This document shows, in pieces, positions 36,583-52,514 of a DNA stretch of 64,000 nucleotides; position 1 is the stretch's first letter; every line of letters starts with the position of its first letter. The DNA is taken from NCBI RefSeq assembly GCF_029852145.1, contig NC_079969.1, positions 29,008,459 through 29,072,458 on the forward strand, read 5' to 3'. The position numbers and the translations under genes were made by a program. The notes beneath the pieces are model-generated. The model worked only from the letters and a program-made list of their open reading frames with translations, ran no database searches and was not told where the DNA came from. Source of the DNA: Microplitis mediator. Its lineage: Eukaryota > Arthropoda > Insecta > Hymenoptera > Braconidae.

Positions 36583-39500
36583 TCAACTCGAAAAAATTAA
36601 ATGACAGTAAATAAGTACGACTACAATAAATGACATACCAAATTTTTTATAACAATAATAATTAATATTATCATAAATATTTTTATTGCTTTTTATTCCA
36701 ATGTTTGGAGTTGTTGCTGCTGCTGTATTCCGTTGATCATGATAAACGGCAGCTTGTTTTTCACCTGTAATTTATTATAAATACCATAATAATTATTATT
36801 ATTATTATGTTAACATTTTTTTCTAACTAAATTTGAATTAACCATTTAAAACGTGAATCTGTACAACAGCTTTGGTAAATTCACCAATAGAACATGTATA
36901 CTCATCGCTGTCACTTTTTTTAGCTCTTTCAATTTGTATTCCAGCTATTATTTCATCATTCGTACTGAAAATCAATTTTTGTTGTTATCAATAACATAAT
37001 TCATGTTTAAAAATAAAATAATAATAATAGTAGTAATAATAATATAAACCCATTCATGTAGTAAATATCAACATAATTCGGTAGTGATTTTCCACCTTTA
37101 AGCCATATAGGTAGAGGAATATTAGCACTGGGTCGCGAAGGTCGAACGATACAAGCTAATTCGATTCCACTTCCTGTTTTATAATAACGATCTCGTAATT
37201 CATGTCCTCCTTCATCAATTATTTTAATATTTGGCGCTGTAATTAACACAATTTTTTAATAGGTATCTTATAATTTAATTTAATAGATAATAAACAATAA
37301 CTAATGAGTTAATGAAAAATTTTCATCGAATAATGTTTATATAAATAAGAAAATTTTAGTAATTATTTGAATGATACTTTTTTTTTTTTTGTACAGTCTC
37401 AATGTCTTTTTGAAAATCAAAAACTATTTTAGACACAAACTTTTATTCCTCACTTTCTAGACAAGTTTTTAAAAATTTCTTTTTTTATATAAGTTCTACT
37501 AGAAAAACTGAAGCAAAAAATATCTAGTGTAAGTACTTAGTAAGGCTAAGGAAGTTCAGCAAAGACTTTGGATCTTAAAATAAAAAAAGTTGAAATATCG
37601 TCTGTAGAATGTTGTCACCAAAACAAATTGTGTGTCATGTTTAATCGCCCAAAATCTTTCATACAGTTGATATAAAATTGTTGCAATTTTTTTTAATTAT
37701 AAAAAAAATTAATCAATGGTACTTTTAATTTATCAACTTATTAAACTTTTCCGACTAAAAATAGAATATTGTCAAACGGTGGGTTAGAAAATTTTAAAAA
37801 AGAAAGTAAATAAAATTACCTAGTATAGTAACATTGGTGATTAGTGTTCTTGGTGGATGAGTATTTATCTGGCATGCATACTGTCCATAATCCTCTCTCT
37901 TAACAGCAGTTATCGATAGACGAAAATTATTTGGATAACGAAAATGTATACTGTAACGTGGATCTGAAATATGTACATCTTGTCCAACAGTAAGTAAAAA
38001 TGGACCATCTTGATCTTGACGTGTCCACATTACCTAAATACATTAATATATATATATATATGATGTTATCGTTGTTAAGGGAATAATTAATAAATACCGT
38101 TTTATCAGCAAGCATTACAACTCGACAATCTAGCATTGCCGTAGCTCCCAGATGTAGTGCTACGTGTACTGGACCGTTGATCTCCTGACCCTCATCATTT
38201 TCAAAATATGGATCCCAGTGGTTTACATGGTGATGTCGTAAACGAGGTACTCGCAGTGGCGGTAGATGAGCATTTATCTGTGCTTCAATAATACCAAATT
38301 TTAATTATTATTATTTTATAAATTTATTATTATATCAAATATAAAATTTAGCAACGTAACTATTAATATCTCATCGCCAAGAGCAATTTAACGGGTAGAA
38401 TGATAAACAAGCATTCCACGGTCTATTAATCCCCGAGGCTTTACATTCGAGTCTCGACTACAAATCTATCTACGTCACTTTAGTATCCCACAATCATCTT
38501 GTAGACATATTAAAACCTCTAAGCAATTTTACTTAATTTTTTTAACGATAAATACAGTTTTTATTTACGTTATTATTGTAATTTTTTTATATTTTTAATC
38601 CTGAGGTTTTCGTTTTATTTAAAAATCATTCGCTGACTTAAATAAATACAAGTTTCAAAAATATGTAAATTAGATAAAAAATAACAGTACAACATTTAAC
38701 AAGCAGTTTGTACCAACGTATATTTACTTATATTAATGTACATACTGTCTGATCTCTACGCAGTTAAACTACTTATTCATGCGTCAGACTATGTCACATT
38801 TAATCTACTCGACTGTAATTTATACCGTTAAAAAAATTTAATTTTTTTTTTCGTTTAACTTAAATAATAAAATACTGTATCTCAAGTTTAAGTTAATTAA
38901 GTGGGGGAGGGGGTGCATTTAAAATTTAATTATGTAAATAGTTTTTCATAGAATACATTATTTAACATGAGAAAATAGAAAAATATCAATCTTTTAAATT
39001 TTATTTGTTGATTTTTGTAATATAAACAATATCATCCCGTGTTAATTTAAAAACTCACAAATATATTTTATTTGAGAAAAAATGAGGGAGTGTAAGTGTA
39101 GTGATACATAAGATATGACGATTATAAAAAGAAAAAATTAGAGAGAAAATAAACAAAATTTTTGAAGAAAATGGAAAAATGAAATGAGTAGTTTTATCCG
39201 TTTTTCTGCACACTAATAGTAAGCAGTACGTGATGAATATTTTATCCATATTCGAGATGATCGAACAACAACAATCTTTTAAAACTTTCTATCATACAAA
39301 AAATAATAATAATTTTAATTAATAGATATTTAGGACAGGTATTTTTCACGTATGGAATACATTTCATGTTTATGTAAAAGATATAAGCAGAATTTAAATT
39401 AAAGTAAATACTTGTATATTGAATCTCATTTCTCACTGAACTCAACAGATGCTTTGTTCCCTGAACAAATTATCCGTCCGTTGCTTATTTTATTTCACAA

Positions 39501-40345
39501 GACTGTACAAATTAAACAGAGCATAGAACTTAATATTTTCTGCATTACGAGCATCATATATATATTTTTTTATTTTTATATTTTATTATTTCTTTCGTTA
39601 CTTATTCAAAAGAATGAGATAATAATATACAAACAAGGTATAGTTTGTATTTAATTTTTAAAAAAACTCTAATATAAATTTGATAATTTATTATTTAATT
39701 CATGTTTAGCTTGATGATTATTTATAAATATATATTTGTCGTAGGTGATACTCTCTGTTAAGGACATATGTGATACTATAAGCTAACGTAAATTTATAGC
39801 TGGCTAAACCTCTAGTCACCCGATAAAAAGTCGACTGCCCATGGCGTACTTGATCTCTAAAATTTATAATAAATCGTCTCTCACAGGGATTTACGAAGAC
39901 GTATAATACGTATATATATAAAACCGAGTGGCTCAACAACCAAGCCAATGGAACCTATCGATTGTAAAAAAAATTTAAGGAAGCTAATAAATTTTAAAAA
40001 TAATATAAACCTGAGATAAGTAATAAGTCATGTGTAATCTAAACACGACAAAATCTTTGAAATTTTCGAAATATTAAATATTTTCAAATAAATTAATAGC
40101 AAAATAACAATTCCACACGTAAATATCAAACACAAAATAGCTTTTGAATTTTATTAATACGCATGTTATACCTAGATGCATATCGATTGTCTATTGCAAT
40201 TGGTCTATGGAGTTTTTTTTTCTCACCAATTTATGAGTCAATACACGTTCATGTTTTTTTTTTATTTATTTAGTATTTTTTTTTTTTTTCATTCGCATAC
40301 ATACGAGCTAACGACTTTTAACTTGTATATAGGTATGGAAAATTC

Positions 40346-40376
<31 letters not shown>

Positions 40377-43300
40377 ATAAATAAATAAAAATGAAACATG
40401 AAAGTAATTGATCCGGGAGTGACGGAAAATCCGCATTGACAGTCTTTAATACGAGCTTTCAATCTTTTTGATACTCGATCGTTATATCTTGCGTTCGTTT
40501 ATGCGTTTTTCACTAGATTTTTGTTTATGATTTGTTTCTATTTTTTTCATTCTCTTTTACATTTAAATCATAATTTTTATCTGGAATAAAAATATAGGAA
40601 GACTATAATTTAATACTTATATATTATATGAAATTGAATAAAATAAAAAGTGATTTATTTTTTGAATAATAAAGAAAAGTTAAATTATCTTGATCGAGTG
40701 ATGAACCGATTATTTATTTAATGTCAAAGCTAACGTTATCTTTTAGTATCAAATAACTTGGAATAATATTTAGTTTTACAACAAAGAGACAGGGTAAAAA
40801 TGATTAAGGTGGCGTTAAGTGAACACCTAGCACTTACGTCCAGTCTAGTGTTAGTGCGAGTGTGAGAGAAGAAAGATAGAAGATGGAAGAATAGAAAGTT
40901 AGGTTGGTGTATATTCTTAGCTCGACTATTCTGTACCACGATATAAAAGATATATGCGATATAAGCACCACCAGAAACTTGCTTTTCCTCATCTTTTCAC
41001 AGGTTTACCAGCTTTACTAGCTCTACTGGCTCTCGAGCAATTCAAGCTTAAACCTTTTTCACGTGATAAATACACATCTTGGCAAGATCATTTGTTAAAG
41101 AGATATATATCTAAGCCGCTCTTTACCGGATTACAACTCTTGACGGACGTTTTTATGTTATTTCAATATTTTTTTATATGTTAATTTGTCTTTACTAATA
41201 TTTGAGTTTCGTTCGCAGCTTGGTAGTAATGATATATATTTTACCTCTAAGTTAAAATAAGATAAATTATCATCGGTTTAAAATAAGAGTAAGGTATAGG
41301 GGTAAACAGTATATCCGACGAACTGGAATGCTAACTTTAAAACTTTTGCTAACACTGAGAAATTTCGTTGTTGAAAGAGAAAAATAGAATTGAGTCGAGA
41401 ATTCCCTAACCCAAGAATAGTTGCTGCTAACTAATTTCAAAAAATCACTCGATCCATTTTCTCTTCTTCTTTCTACTTCTTCATTTTATATTTACCATAT
41501 ATATTCTTATATATAACATTCACCATTTTTTAAAAAGTTTCATTTCCTAACCAAATCGAAAACTCATTTTTCAGGATAAATAAAAGTTTCTTCTATCATA
41601 TTCCACAGCTACTTCATTCAATTTAAAATATTATAAATAAATATTAAACTTTTATTTGGGCTTTTTATATTTGACAGCAGGTAATAAAAAAATTATTTTC
41701 AAAAGCAGTCATGACAAAATAAAAAAAATTTCAATACTTCAATTTATTTTTGTTTCGTTTTAGGCGGTAAATTTTCAAATATGCAAATGATTATTTAAAT
41801 ATTTATATAATTAGTTTAACATAAAAAAAAAATAATGAATTTTCATGTTCGGAATAAAGTATTTTCAATAAATTGTATTCATACTTTACTGTCACGTACA
41901 TACTTGAGTAAAATTTATATTGAATCCAACTATATTTGAAGGATTTTTACAAATATTTACTTATTGAATTGATTTTCTTCTTTATTTGTATATTAATTTT
42001 TCATAATAACAATAATATATATTAAATTTAAAGATAAATCTATCGATCTATAGATTGACTATGTTTATTTGTACGTGTGTAAATTTGCCAGTATCGTAAT
42101 AATTTTCGTTTTACCATAAAAATATGAATAAGGGAAATTTCAAAAATTTTATAGTTATTATAGAGTACACCAGCTGAGTACATATATCAAATTACTATAT
42201 ACTAAAAATATTGGTATATATAATAAAGATTTATAGTGGTCATCATTTTGTTGCTTACCGCTACACCATAAAAGTTTATGAGAATTAAGTATCTTAAGTA
42301 GAAATTTTAGTATAACTTGAAATAATAATAATAACAATAATAATTAATCAAGTGAATATAAAGATTTCAGTGAAAATTACAATACATGTGACGTAGACAG
42401 CAAAAAAGTATTATAATAATTTAATTTTGTGTTAAATAATTTGTCGTGATGATGTATACAAATGCGTAGTATTATACATATTTATATGGATAAAGTGGAC
42501 ATTTAGTGCATGCCGGTAAACAATTTCACTAAATGGATATGACATTTATACACATTATTGTCGGTCAGATGATTCTAATTTATTATTAATTTTAACATAT
42601 ATATATACACATACATACTACTAATTAAGAAAAAAATTTTATATTGTTATGACCAAATAGATTTTAAATTAACATAGAGCTATTAGCGATATGAATTTTA
42701 TTAAATATCTTAAATAAAATAAAAGATGTCAATTTACAGAAAGATAAAAAGATAAAAATATTAGAATAGTAACTTGAGTGAGAATAATATATATTTGAGA
42801 ATGACACGTTCAATGTGTAGTACGTGCTCTGGAGTGAAGGTTTACGGTTCGATGGGGCGCGACACGATAAACTACTGACTTTAGCGTTATAGCTTTCAAC
42901 CACTCAAAATTGCCCTAGGGCTTTAAACTTTATCAACTTTGTAATACATATATATATAGATGAATCAAAGTTAGAACAAGTATTGAGATTAATTTGATGA
43001 GCTGTATTATTTTCAAATGTACATTTGCAACACCATTTATATAAATAAATAAATTAAGAAAGTATAATTTATAATTAATGATTAATTATAAGTCATGGTT
43101 ATTAATTATGCAGCTAGTGTAAATTAATAATTAATAAAGTAGTTGTGGAAAATAAAGTAAAAATATTTTAAGTGTCAAGGAGGTAATGAATGCGGAGTCT
43201 CCTAAAAGACATTAAGCTCTAATGTGCGGTAGAATAGCATACCAATTTTAACTAATGCCAATCTTTTCTACTTTTTTTTTTTTCATTATTTCTTTTGCAA

Positions 43301-44064
43301 ACTGCATTAATAATAATTTTGCTTGTGACTTGACATTATTGTTAGCAGTTTGAAATAATAATTTCAGTGTTTCTGTAGACTTTTTAAGTCATCGTTAAGC
43401 GGCAAAAAAAAAAAAATACAATCCAACAGTTGCAAACTTTCCGGTTGATTGCGATACTTATCATTGTTATATAAAATCAATATTTTTATAATTGTAGGAC
43501 TTAATATTTATTTTTTAACATGGCACTTTTAAAAATTAATTTTTTTAATAAAAAAAAAAAATATATATATGAAATTTTATCTTGATAGCAAAATTTAATG
43601 ATAATAACAGTAAAAGTAATTTAATTTCATCAGGTGTTTACAGAGACAGAAATGAAACTGCTCCTGTAAAACTGTCAATTCGTTTTTTATAGACACAAAC
43701 GAGGATTGTATAATGAAAAATTTTTGATTACAGCAGAACATTTCATAATAAACAACTTTTACAAAATTGCAGTTATCTACTTGTTTTTTCATTTGATCTA
43801 CTGTTATTTGCAGACACATTTCACTTGTCTTTACTCAACTTTATTATATACTTTATAATAATAATAAATTTTCATTTATTTATTCTAGTCTAACTTACTT
43901 TGTACAAGTGAAAAATTATATTTAGTTTTATGAACACCACCAATTCGTTGAAAGGTACGTTGGGTCGAGTTATCGCGATGACGTTGATGATAATTTGCAA
44001 TTACTATTGTCGTTATTGCAAGTACTGAAAATAACCGTAACTCCCAAACTGAACCCAGTGACAT
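36583..44064 (-). CDS. dpr: Dpr-family cell-surface protein with two immunoglobulin domains (dpr18/dpr20-like)
   Basis: Defective-proboscis-extension-response proteins are neuronal surface receptors that pair with DIP proteins in synaptic partner choice. Six exons join in phase: 43899-44064, 38098-38282, 37820-38033, 37050-37236, 36843-36964 and 36583-36764. The total is 1056 nt, or 351 residues. The N-terminus MSLGSVWELRLFSVLAITTI is a signal-peptide or signal-anchor candidate. Ig1 has C108, W120 and C171 (EDYGQYACQI), with FLLTVGQ and RYPNNFRLSI before it. THPPR and APNIKIIDE link to Ig2, which has C217, W233 and C275 (DEYTCSIGEF). VQIHVLNGE is the family's end-of-Ig2 signature. The hydrophobic C-terminal tail (FGMSFIVVVLIYCHLIFSS) fits GPI anchoring. 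Intron 1 is 5.6 kb. Ig2 is shorter than usual between its tryptophan and second cysteine. Family is certain; the paralogue is a judgement. Confidence 0.93.
38283..43898 (-). other. Large first intron of the dpr gene
   Basis: 5.6 kb of AT-rich intron. It contains an A-run at about 40347-40374 and other homopolymers. I find no conserved exon, RNA gene or clear transposon. The exon phases on either side (1 to 1) fit directly, so no intervening coding exon is required. Confidence 0.6.
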
Positions 44065-47000
44065 CCTCCTTCAATTTTTGCATCCCCTGTTATTAATTTT
44101 TCTTTTGATCTTTTTCCACACAATTACATATTTAAATATAATCTGTAAGTAAATATTTGTTTTATTATTAAAAATAATAATAAAATTCATGAAGAAAAAC
44201 ATGTTCTGATTATTGAAAATATCAATTAGTTTTCATAAGTTTTTTAAATATTTAAATCCCTATCAGACTTTTAGGAACAAAAATTAATGAGGAAAGAAAA
44301 TGATATTTATATTTATATCACATATATATAAAAATAATTTTAAAAATTTCGTTACTAAGTTTTAGTAAACTAATAGTTTTGCTACAGGAAATAGAGTATG
44401 CTAATTTCCTGTTGATAAATTAAGTTATAAAAGTTTAAAAGTTTAACTTATCAGATGTTTTCGTATGTTTAGATTTATTTTAAAACATCAACGATAAAAA
44501 GATTGAAGTCAAAAAAAAAACATTTATTTTTTAGTTTTTCGAAAACTCTTAAATTAAATAAAATCAATATTTGAATAAGCCTTTTTATCGTACATGAAAG
44601 CCATTTAAATTTAAAAACTCAAATTCAAAAGCCAAAACAAAAAATAATAAAACAAAAACGATATTGATAACTATTGTTAATAATATAATAGCCGTATGTA
44701 ACGTTAAAAACGATAGCGAATTTTATTCATGGTATGTAATACAATCGAGTTTCCCGAGGTTTTCCGGTATTCATACATGAATGAATTTGTACGCCTATCG
44801 ACGCGGCTCTAGTATGTACACGCTGGCATTTATATATATAAATACATTTAATCAAGTAAATTATATTGTCATATTACACAAAATAAAACCATACTCAAAG
44901 ACATTATTACTTGTATACCAAACAATTATAGATTATTATATAATAAATTAATCGTCTGTAAAAAAATGGAATATTTTGTCAAATTGCAATAATAATTTAC
45001 AACAAATAGACTAAATTTCAGGAAACAAGAAAAAAAAAACAGTAAAATATTACTCAATTGAATTGAAACTTTATAAAGAAAATGTTAAAATTTGATTTTG
45101 AATATCGATAAAATGCAAAATAGTGTACATATAGCGTATAAAATCTACATACAATTGAATAAAATAGAATATTTGGATCATAAAAGAAAAATTGTCGATT
45201 TATATGCATCTAAACTCCTAAAGACGTTCTCATCATTCCGCTAAAATAGAAGAAAAAAATATGTATATCAGAAAATAATAATAATTACAAATCGTTTTAT
45301 GATCTCATAAAATATGAATTTATAATAAATAATTGGAAATGGAATGATAATAAATTCCAAATTAGTTAAAGCTATATGCATATAAACAAATGGACTATAA
45401 TCGAACTTGAGATCTTTCAATAGCTCGCAGATAAAGTATCTACTCTAACTATATAGCTAGTACTACTCTATAGTCAGTTTCTGATGTACCTGTAGAGAAC
45501 CTTAATCGTCAATTTATACAAGCAATATAACGATGAACAAGATAGATAGATAGATGTATAGTTTAAATATATATATGGTTGCATATGGTTATTCCTCATT
45601 CCACATTGCACAACTAAACTTCTTACTCCTTTCTACATCAAACCAACTATACTGATCCTTTGGTACTGGTACCTATCTGCTATTACAAGTAGCTGAGTAC
45701 CAGAAATCCGCTTATCGAACCTGACATTACTGTCAAAAGTTTATATATATACATGTAAGGGAGAGAGAGAGAAATGCAGCTACTAGTTCTACCACTAGTA
45801 CGATATTTCCGTATAGGAATTGAATTTGCTATCAACTTTAGTAAACTACCAAACGACAGTGTTACGATAACTTTTTCTTTATTTTCAACATCTAACCCAA
45901 GACATGTCTTACTTAGTATTATTATACTTTATTTAATATTATTTTAGCAAACTCTTTTTTTGTAACAAGTATTGTTATTATTAATATTTCATGTTATAAA
46001 TAAAATTGTATATAAATTGAAAAGTCACTATACAATAATATATATGTATATACATATTTATAAGTGGAGTACGTAATAGATTTTGAGATAATAACCATCC
46101 AATTCCGGTAAAATAAAATCTTGTTTAAATGTTAAACAAAAACTTTTTACAAGTAAAGTATAAATTATTAGTTATTATAAATATTAATATTACCCGAAAT
46201 AGTAGTATTAGTTTTTAATTTGTTTTAAGCAGTAGGTGTTTTGCTGTTACAGTACTGGCTGTTTGTTCTATGTACTTGTAGATTTCTGAATTGCAAATAT
46301 GTAAACTTTATTACTTGGCGACAGAGCCTGCAAGAGTTGTCACTCTACTCATTCTGCTAGTGGATTTGTATAATTTACGAATACTAAATTATAAAAAGTT
46401 GGATTTTAAAAAGTTAATAATAATTGTCAAAAATTTCAAATTTATATTCATTATATAATAGACGTTACATTTTTTTTTTCTTATTGCAGTCGATGCACAC
46501 AGGCAAAGAAATTAGTCAAGCATAAAAGATTGTCGACACATCAGTTTGAAATGTCATAAAAATGAAGACAAGAAAAGTTAATAATAATTCACAATGAGGA
46601 TCATTACTGTTAATTAGCATAGATATTATTAACTCGATGGCATGTTGATGGACATCTCCTCGGTGTGTCCATCGGTTGTTTTTTTTTTTAGCCCACATTA
46701 TTTTTGAGGCTTTTTAAATGTAAAATTAGGAGAATATTGGAGCGTGAATATCAGAATAAGAAATTATATTTGTAGGAAACTTACGGGACTCGTTATTATT
46801 CAACGCGTGTGTGTGTATTGCGTTTTTTTCGTATAAAGTACACTTTGTTATCTTGCTTGCTCTTATACTTCTCGAATTGTAAAACTAAACTAAAGATCAA
46901 GTAACGTACTTCTGTTCCTCTTTCTCTTTTTGTCAGTACATACACAGGGAAAGAGACATAGACAAAACCAAAACCGAAACCAAAACTAAACTAAACTTAA

Positions 47001-47544
47001 CTGAACTAAACTAAACAATCTACGGCAAGATGATGTTGAAAATAGGCGTACAATGCTGCATGTTCTACTGGTTGCTCAGTTAAACTTTGGTATTCTAACT
47101 TGGTGATAAGAAAAGGCTTCTGCAACTTTTATAATTTTATAGTATTTATGTAATTTTTATCATTTCTTTTTAATTTCTATGACTGTGGTACTAAAATTTG
47201 AACATTGTAAAATTATGCGCAACAATCTTTTATGATGAAAAAATTATTTAAAAATAAAAACGTTATAAAATCTTTTATAATTACTATAAAAAATGAACAA
47301 AAGTAAAAAATATAAGAATAAAGATAAATGAATTTTATTTTCAAGACTTAATTTGAAAATAATGTGAAAGCAGGGAATAAAAATAAAAAAAAAACGTATG
47401 AATTGAATTTTCTCCATATTTCACTCAAGGATATACAATATGTAAGAACACAAGAGATATAAAACTAACGAATGCTCAAGCAACTTTTCTCCAAGCTACT
47501 AGTTCTTTGTCACAATGAATAGTATTAAATATTTAGTAGCATTA

Positions 47545-47575
<31 letters not shown>

Positions 47576-48698
47576 CTTTTTTGCGCTATTCTTTATTCTC
47601 AAAAGAACACATTGTTAAAAAAGAAAAACTAGTACAACTATAGCTACTCTAGTAGATTTTTTTATATAAATATATATCATATATCTACATATTTTATTCT
47701 TTAAGAATGAATTCAATCAGATTTTTATTTTTTCCGTAAATCATTTTTTTAAATTCATTATTTTAAAATTTCTTTGAAATACATCGATTTTAAGTTTTGT
47801 TTTTGGTACCAGGAGTGGAATTGTTTAAGTCATCGAATGAATGAGTGAATATTGGTGGTACATGAATCTTAATGTCGGTAAATGAGAGCCACAGATTTTC
47901 ACAACGATTAGATGTATACATCTATATTTTTTATGTACAGCGTTGAGTTTTAATCTATCTGACGGAATTTATATATTCATGTATATATATGTATACATTC
48001 CCTAGTTCTCTATTCACTACCCATAAGCATACTCTGTCAAGAGATTGCTCGAGCTTTTACAGAAGAGAGCGGAATTCCGTTCATTAGTTGATATTTTAAA
48101 ACACGAAATTTCATATTAAATATATTCAATTTTTTTTTTCTTTTTTTGTCTTAATTTTTTACGTCATGTTGAAAATAATCTATCATCATACTGCCATAAA
48201 AATTAATAATCACAATGAAAGCTTGTAATTAATTAATAATTCTCAAATTTCTATGAAAACAAAAAAAAATGGAATGAAGTAATGAATTGAAATGATAATT
48301 AATGATGGTAACATGAAATGTAGTATAACTTTGTCGGGATATGGTATTAGATTGAATAATAAGAGCAACGGCTAATGATACCTGGAAGCATCTGGGAATA
48401 TGATGTGCATAGATAAATTAAATAGATGTATAGTGATACCGTTTATAGAGTAAGCTAGACTATACTCGACTTGGAGTGGCTAACTTGTGGTCGAATAAAC
48501 ATTTCACCAGTGAATAAGTTTACTTGTATAATTACTGCGGTTGGTACTTGGCTGGTTTAATACACCTTAGAAACTAACTAACCGAGAGTTTGGAAATGAG
48601 GAGAGAATATAAGAGCAAGACAACCGTGTGAACGTGCATCAACCTTTACATTCTAAAGTCGAGGCAACCCAAGAGACTAACAACTGAATCAACTCACC

Positions 48699-48886
<188 letters not shown>

Positions 48887-51800
48887 GTATCAGATACTAC
48901 TACTGCATCAAACAAGAATAAGAAGAAGAAGAAGAAGAAGAAGAAAGAAAACAAATGAATTTTCTTTGAAAATTAAAATTTTTTATGGGATATAGAGTTT
49001 AATTAAAAAATATCTATCACCACTCGTTATATATACATATCTACATTAATTTAATGAGAATGGGTTAACTTGCTTAGTAAACTTTTGTATGGAATGATCA
49101 AGTTTTCCAATCTAAATAAAAAATTAAATAAATTTATTCAATGGATAACTCAATCGATAATATAATAAATTATAACTATTAATTTAATTAGAATTGAATA
49201 CAAAATACTATGTTAAATATTTATTTAATACTAATGTATGTATTTAGTGCAATTGAAATTTAATGTGAATCAGTGATACCAATCGGGTTTACCAATTCTA
49301 ATTCAAACTCGTTCTATTCAAAATTACTATCACTATTGTATCAATTAAGATTAATAATTTATATTATTTTTAATTTTGTTGTGAGCATGCAATCGCTTAA
49401 ACGCAAATCTGAGTCAGTTTTTTCATTGTAAATTCAAAATACTAAAGAATAGAAAACGCACGTAATTTTATCTCGGGTAATATTTTTTTCGTTGATTTTA
49501 TTTTCTACAATAATTAAATCGTCGTGAATTTCTTTTTGTTATCGAGTTTCACTTGTAAAAATAAAATTAAAAAAAATCCATTCAATTGTTTCATACAGGC
49601 TTTTGATAAGAAAATTTATATTTTATTTTAACTGCTAATAAATAAATAATTTTGTTTACTTGTATTTCATGAACAAAATAAACAATCTCGTCTTTTAAAA
49701 TAATAATGATCAACATGTCCATTATAAAATTACTTATTGACACTATTATTATTATTATTCTGAAATATAATATCATCGTATGTTATATAGCTTCGAAAAA
49801 AATGGTTTTTCTCATTAGTAAAAAATATTATTTTAAAAAATAAAAACAATTTTAATAATGCTATTTTAAAAAAGAGCTTTTTCGCTTCTTCAATTAATGT
49901 AATAAAACTTTTTTTATTGCATTTACTATGTAGTAATTATAATTATAATTACGTGGTTTTTTTCAATTTTACTATAGAATGATGTTGAAATAAGAGAAAA
50001 TTTTACAAAACATATTTATTTTTTTTATTTTTGGGACTAATCTTCGATATTCATTAGATTTTACCAAATATAGATATACAAATACATGGAGTGATCGAGT
50101 ACTATTTCCCTGATCGGGTACTAATAGGTATTTTACCTGACATTTATATACATATATTTTATTAAAAATCACTGGGACTATTGGACTACACTTATGAGCA
50201 CTAAATAATACACGATAATACTAATGATACTCTCGGTAAACTTTTGACTATATTTTTAAAAACTTATTAATTTTATCATATATTGGAATACAAATGATAT
50301 AATTGAAGCTGATTTGAAACAGACAGCTCTCATGATTGGTATTGTCGATAACATCGTTTCTGGGATCAAAGCCCACTCGACATGATCAATCAACTATCTA
50401 TATCTGTTTGTAAATTATAATAGATTATAGGTCATGTTTACGTAAATTCAACATCGAGATTTAACGATTAACGATAACTAAACATTTAACAACAAGTATA
50501 AGTCGATACATTAGATAAAGTGTGGATGACGTTGACGAGAAACGACTTTAGATTTTCGGACACCGGTAATCTGTTATAAGACAATGACTCAACATCCTTG
50601 ACAGTTGATTTATCGGATAAGTATATGTTGGAGACTAAAAAACTACATGATTAATGATACCGTACTTTAATTATCTTTTAAATGAAACATTGTTTTTAAT
50701 TATTTTAATTAGTTGCAAGTTATAATTTATATTAAAAGAATTCAAAATAGTAAAAAGGAAACCCTTATCTTCTTTTTTTATTTTCTAATACTTTATAATG
50801 AATATTAAGTAAGCCTAAAAAGTATCAGCCAACAGAAACAACAAACGTGTTTAAAAAAATCTTATTTTTAATAATTGGTCAAAAAAGAAATAAATAAACA
50901 ATAATATAATAAAATTGTCCAAACGTTGAAAATTATTAATAATTTTTATTATAATACCAAAGTTGAGCGAAAAATTTATTTCATCTAAACTGTCTTTGAA
51001 CCTGTACATTTTTTTTATGCTGCTAACGTTAATCCTGATCGAGAATTTCGAAATAATTTTCTATGTATAAATTTAAATTAATAATTAAAGTTAAAAAAAA
51101 ACGTTTGAAAAAAATGTTGATCGTCAAACGTATTATTAACTAAACATATATAAAATAAAGAAGCTAAAGGATTTTGATAGATAACATGTTTCTATTGAAG
51201 CAGGGACAGTAAAGAGAATATCAAGTTTGAGGAATAATCAAAAGCTTGACCTATGTTTCAGACATTTTATTGAGCATGTCAGTTATCTCAATAACTTTAT
51301 TAATTCACAATTAGAAAATAAATAGTAGCATTATTATTGACATTGAAATATAATAAAATATTACAGTTTAAAAGAATAAGGTAGAGAAAGATAAATATGA
51401 ATGTCTACAAAAAAAAAAAAATAATATCTCTCATGAGAAATATGATTGAATACTTTTTCTTATACTGAATCTCAAGGGTTCCCATTTTATCATTAATAAA
51501 AAAATTTTGTTTACAAAAAAACAAAAAAATGAACAACTTTTAAAATAATTGTTATTAATTGAAATATATTTAATAAAAATTTTGTTATAAATATAGTAAA
51601 TGATGAATTTATTATTTTATTAATAACTTGTAATTAAGAGTCATAAAAAAACTAGAGAAAATAAAATTAATTAACTAACATGCTATAGATATGAAATTTC
51701 AAGGATTATCTTTTCAATTAAATATTTTTTGTTAATTTTTTAATAAACAATAAAAATAAAATAAAACTTACCAATAAAATAATTCTAGAGTTTACACTAA

Positions 51801-52514
51801 ATTTAAGAAAATGAATAATTTAGACAATAATAATGATATGATAAAAAACAACAAATTGTCAATAAATTTAAGACAACAAGTAGACGTAATATAAAAAGTT
51901 GCGAATGGTATAACGTTTGAATGTTAACTGAGTGGTTGAAGAGGAAAAAGTTGGGGAATTCTCCCTACTACCACCCACGTGCTCGAAGCTAGAAGGAACT
52001 CATTGGGGTGGCGCATTGGACGTAAGCTCTTATATACCATGCGTAGCAGCTTCGATAGATTTGACATTCAACATGCGACAAACAAAATAATCTCTACATT
52101 CAAATATTTTTAATATACTCTCTATACTCAAGATAATAAAAAAAAATTAAGTATAAATTCCTCTCAACTTTTTGACACTCGTCAGATTAATAATCCACGC
52201 TAATGATGTACTAAAAAATTTTCTTATTCAAATTACTTTATTTTAACTTTGTCAATCGTTTATTCAGTAGTAAACTTTATTTAAACAAAAAAATTTTAAA
52301 AACTTTTAATTAATTTCATTTTTTTTTTTAAATATTTAGCTTATGAGTTGAAGAAATAATGATTTCAGTATGTCTGACCATTTATAAACTTTTCTCCTTA
52401 CTTATATGTTTTCCTATAAATAGTAAAAAAAAAATTCAAATCTTGAAGTAATTTATATTGTCAAGTAAAGAATTTTCACTTTATTGAATGAGTTAATTAT
52501 ATATTATTATTATC

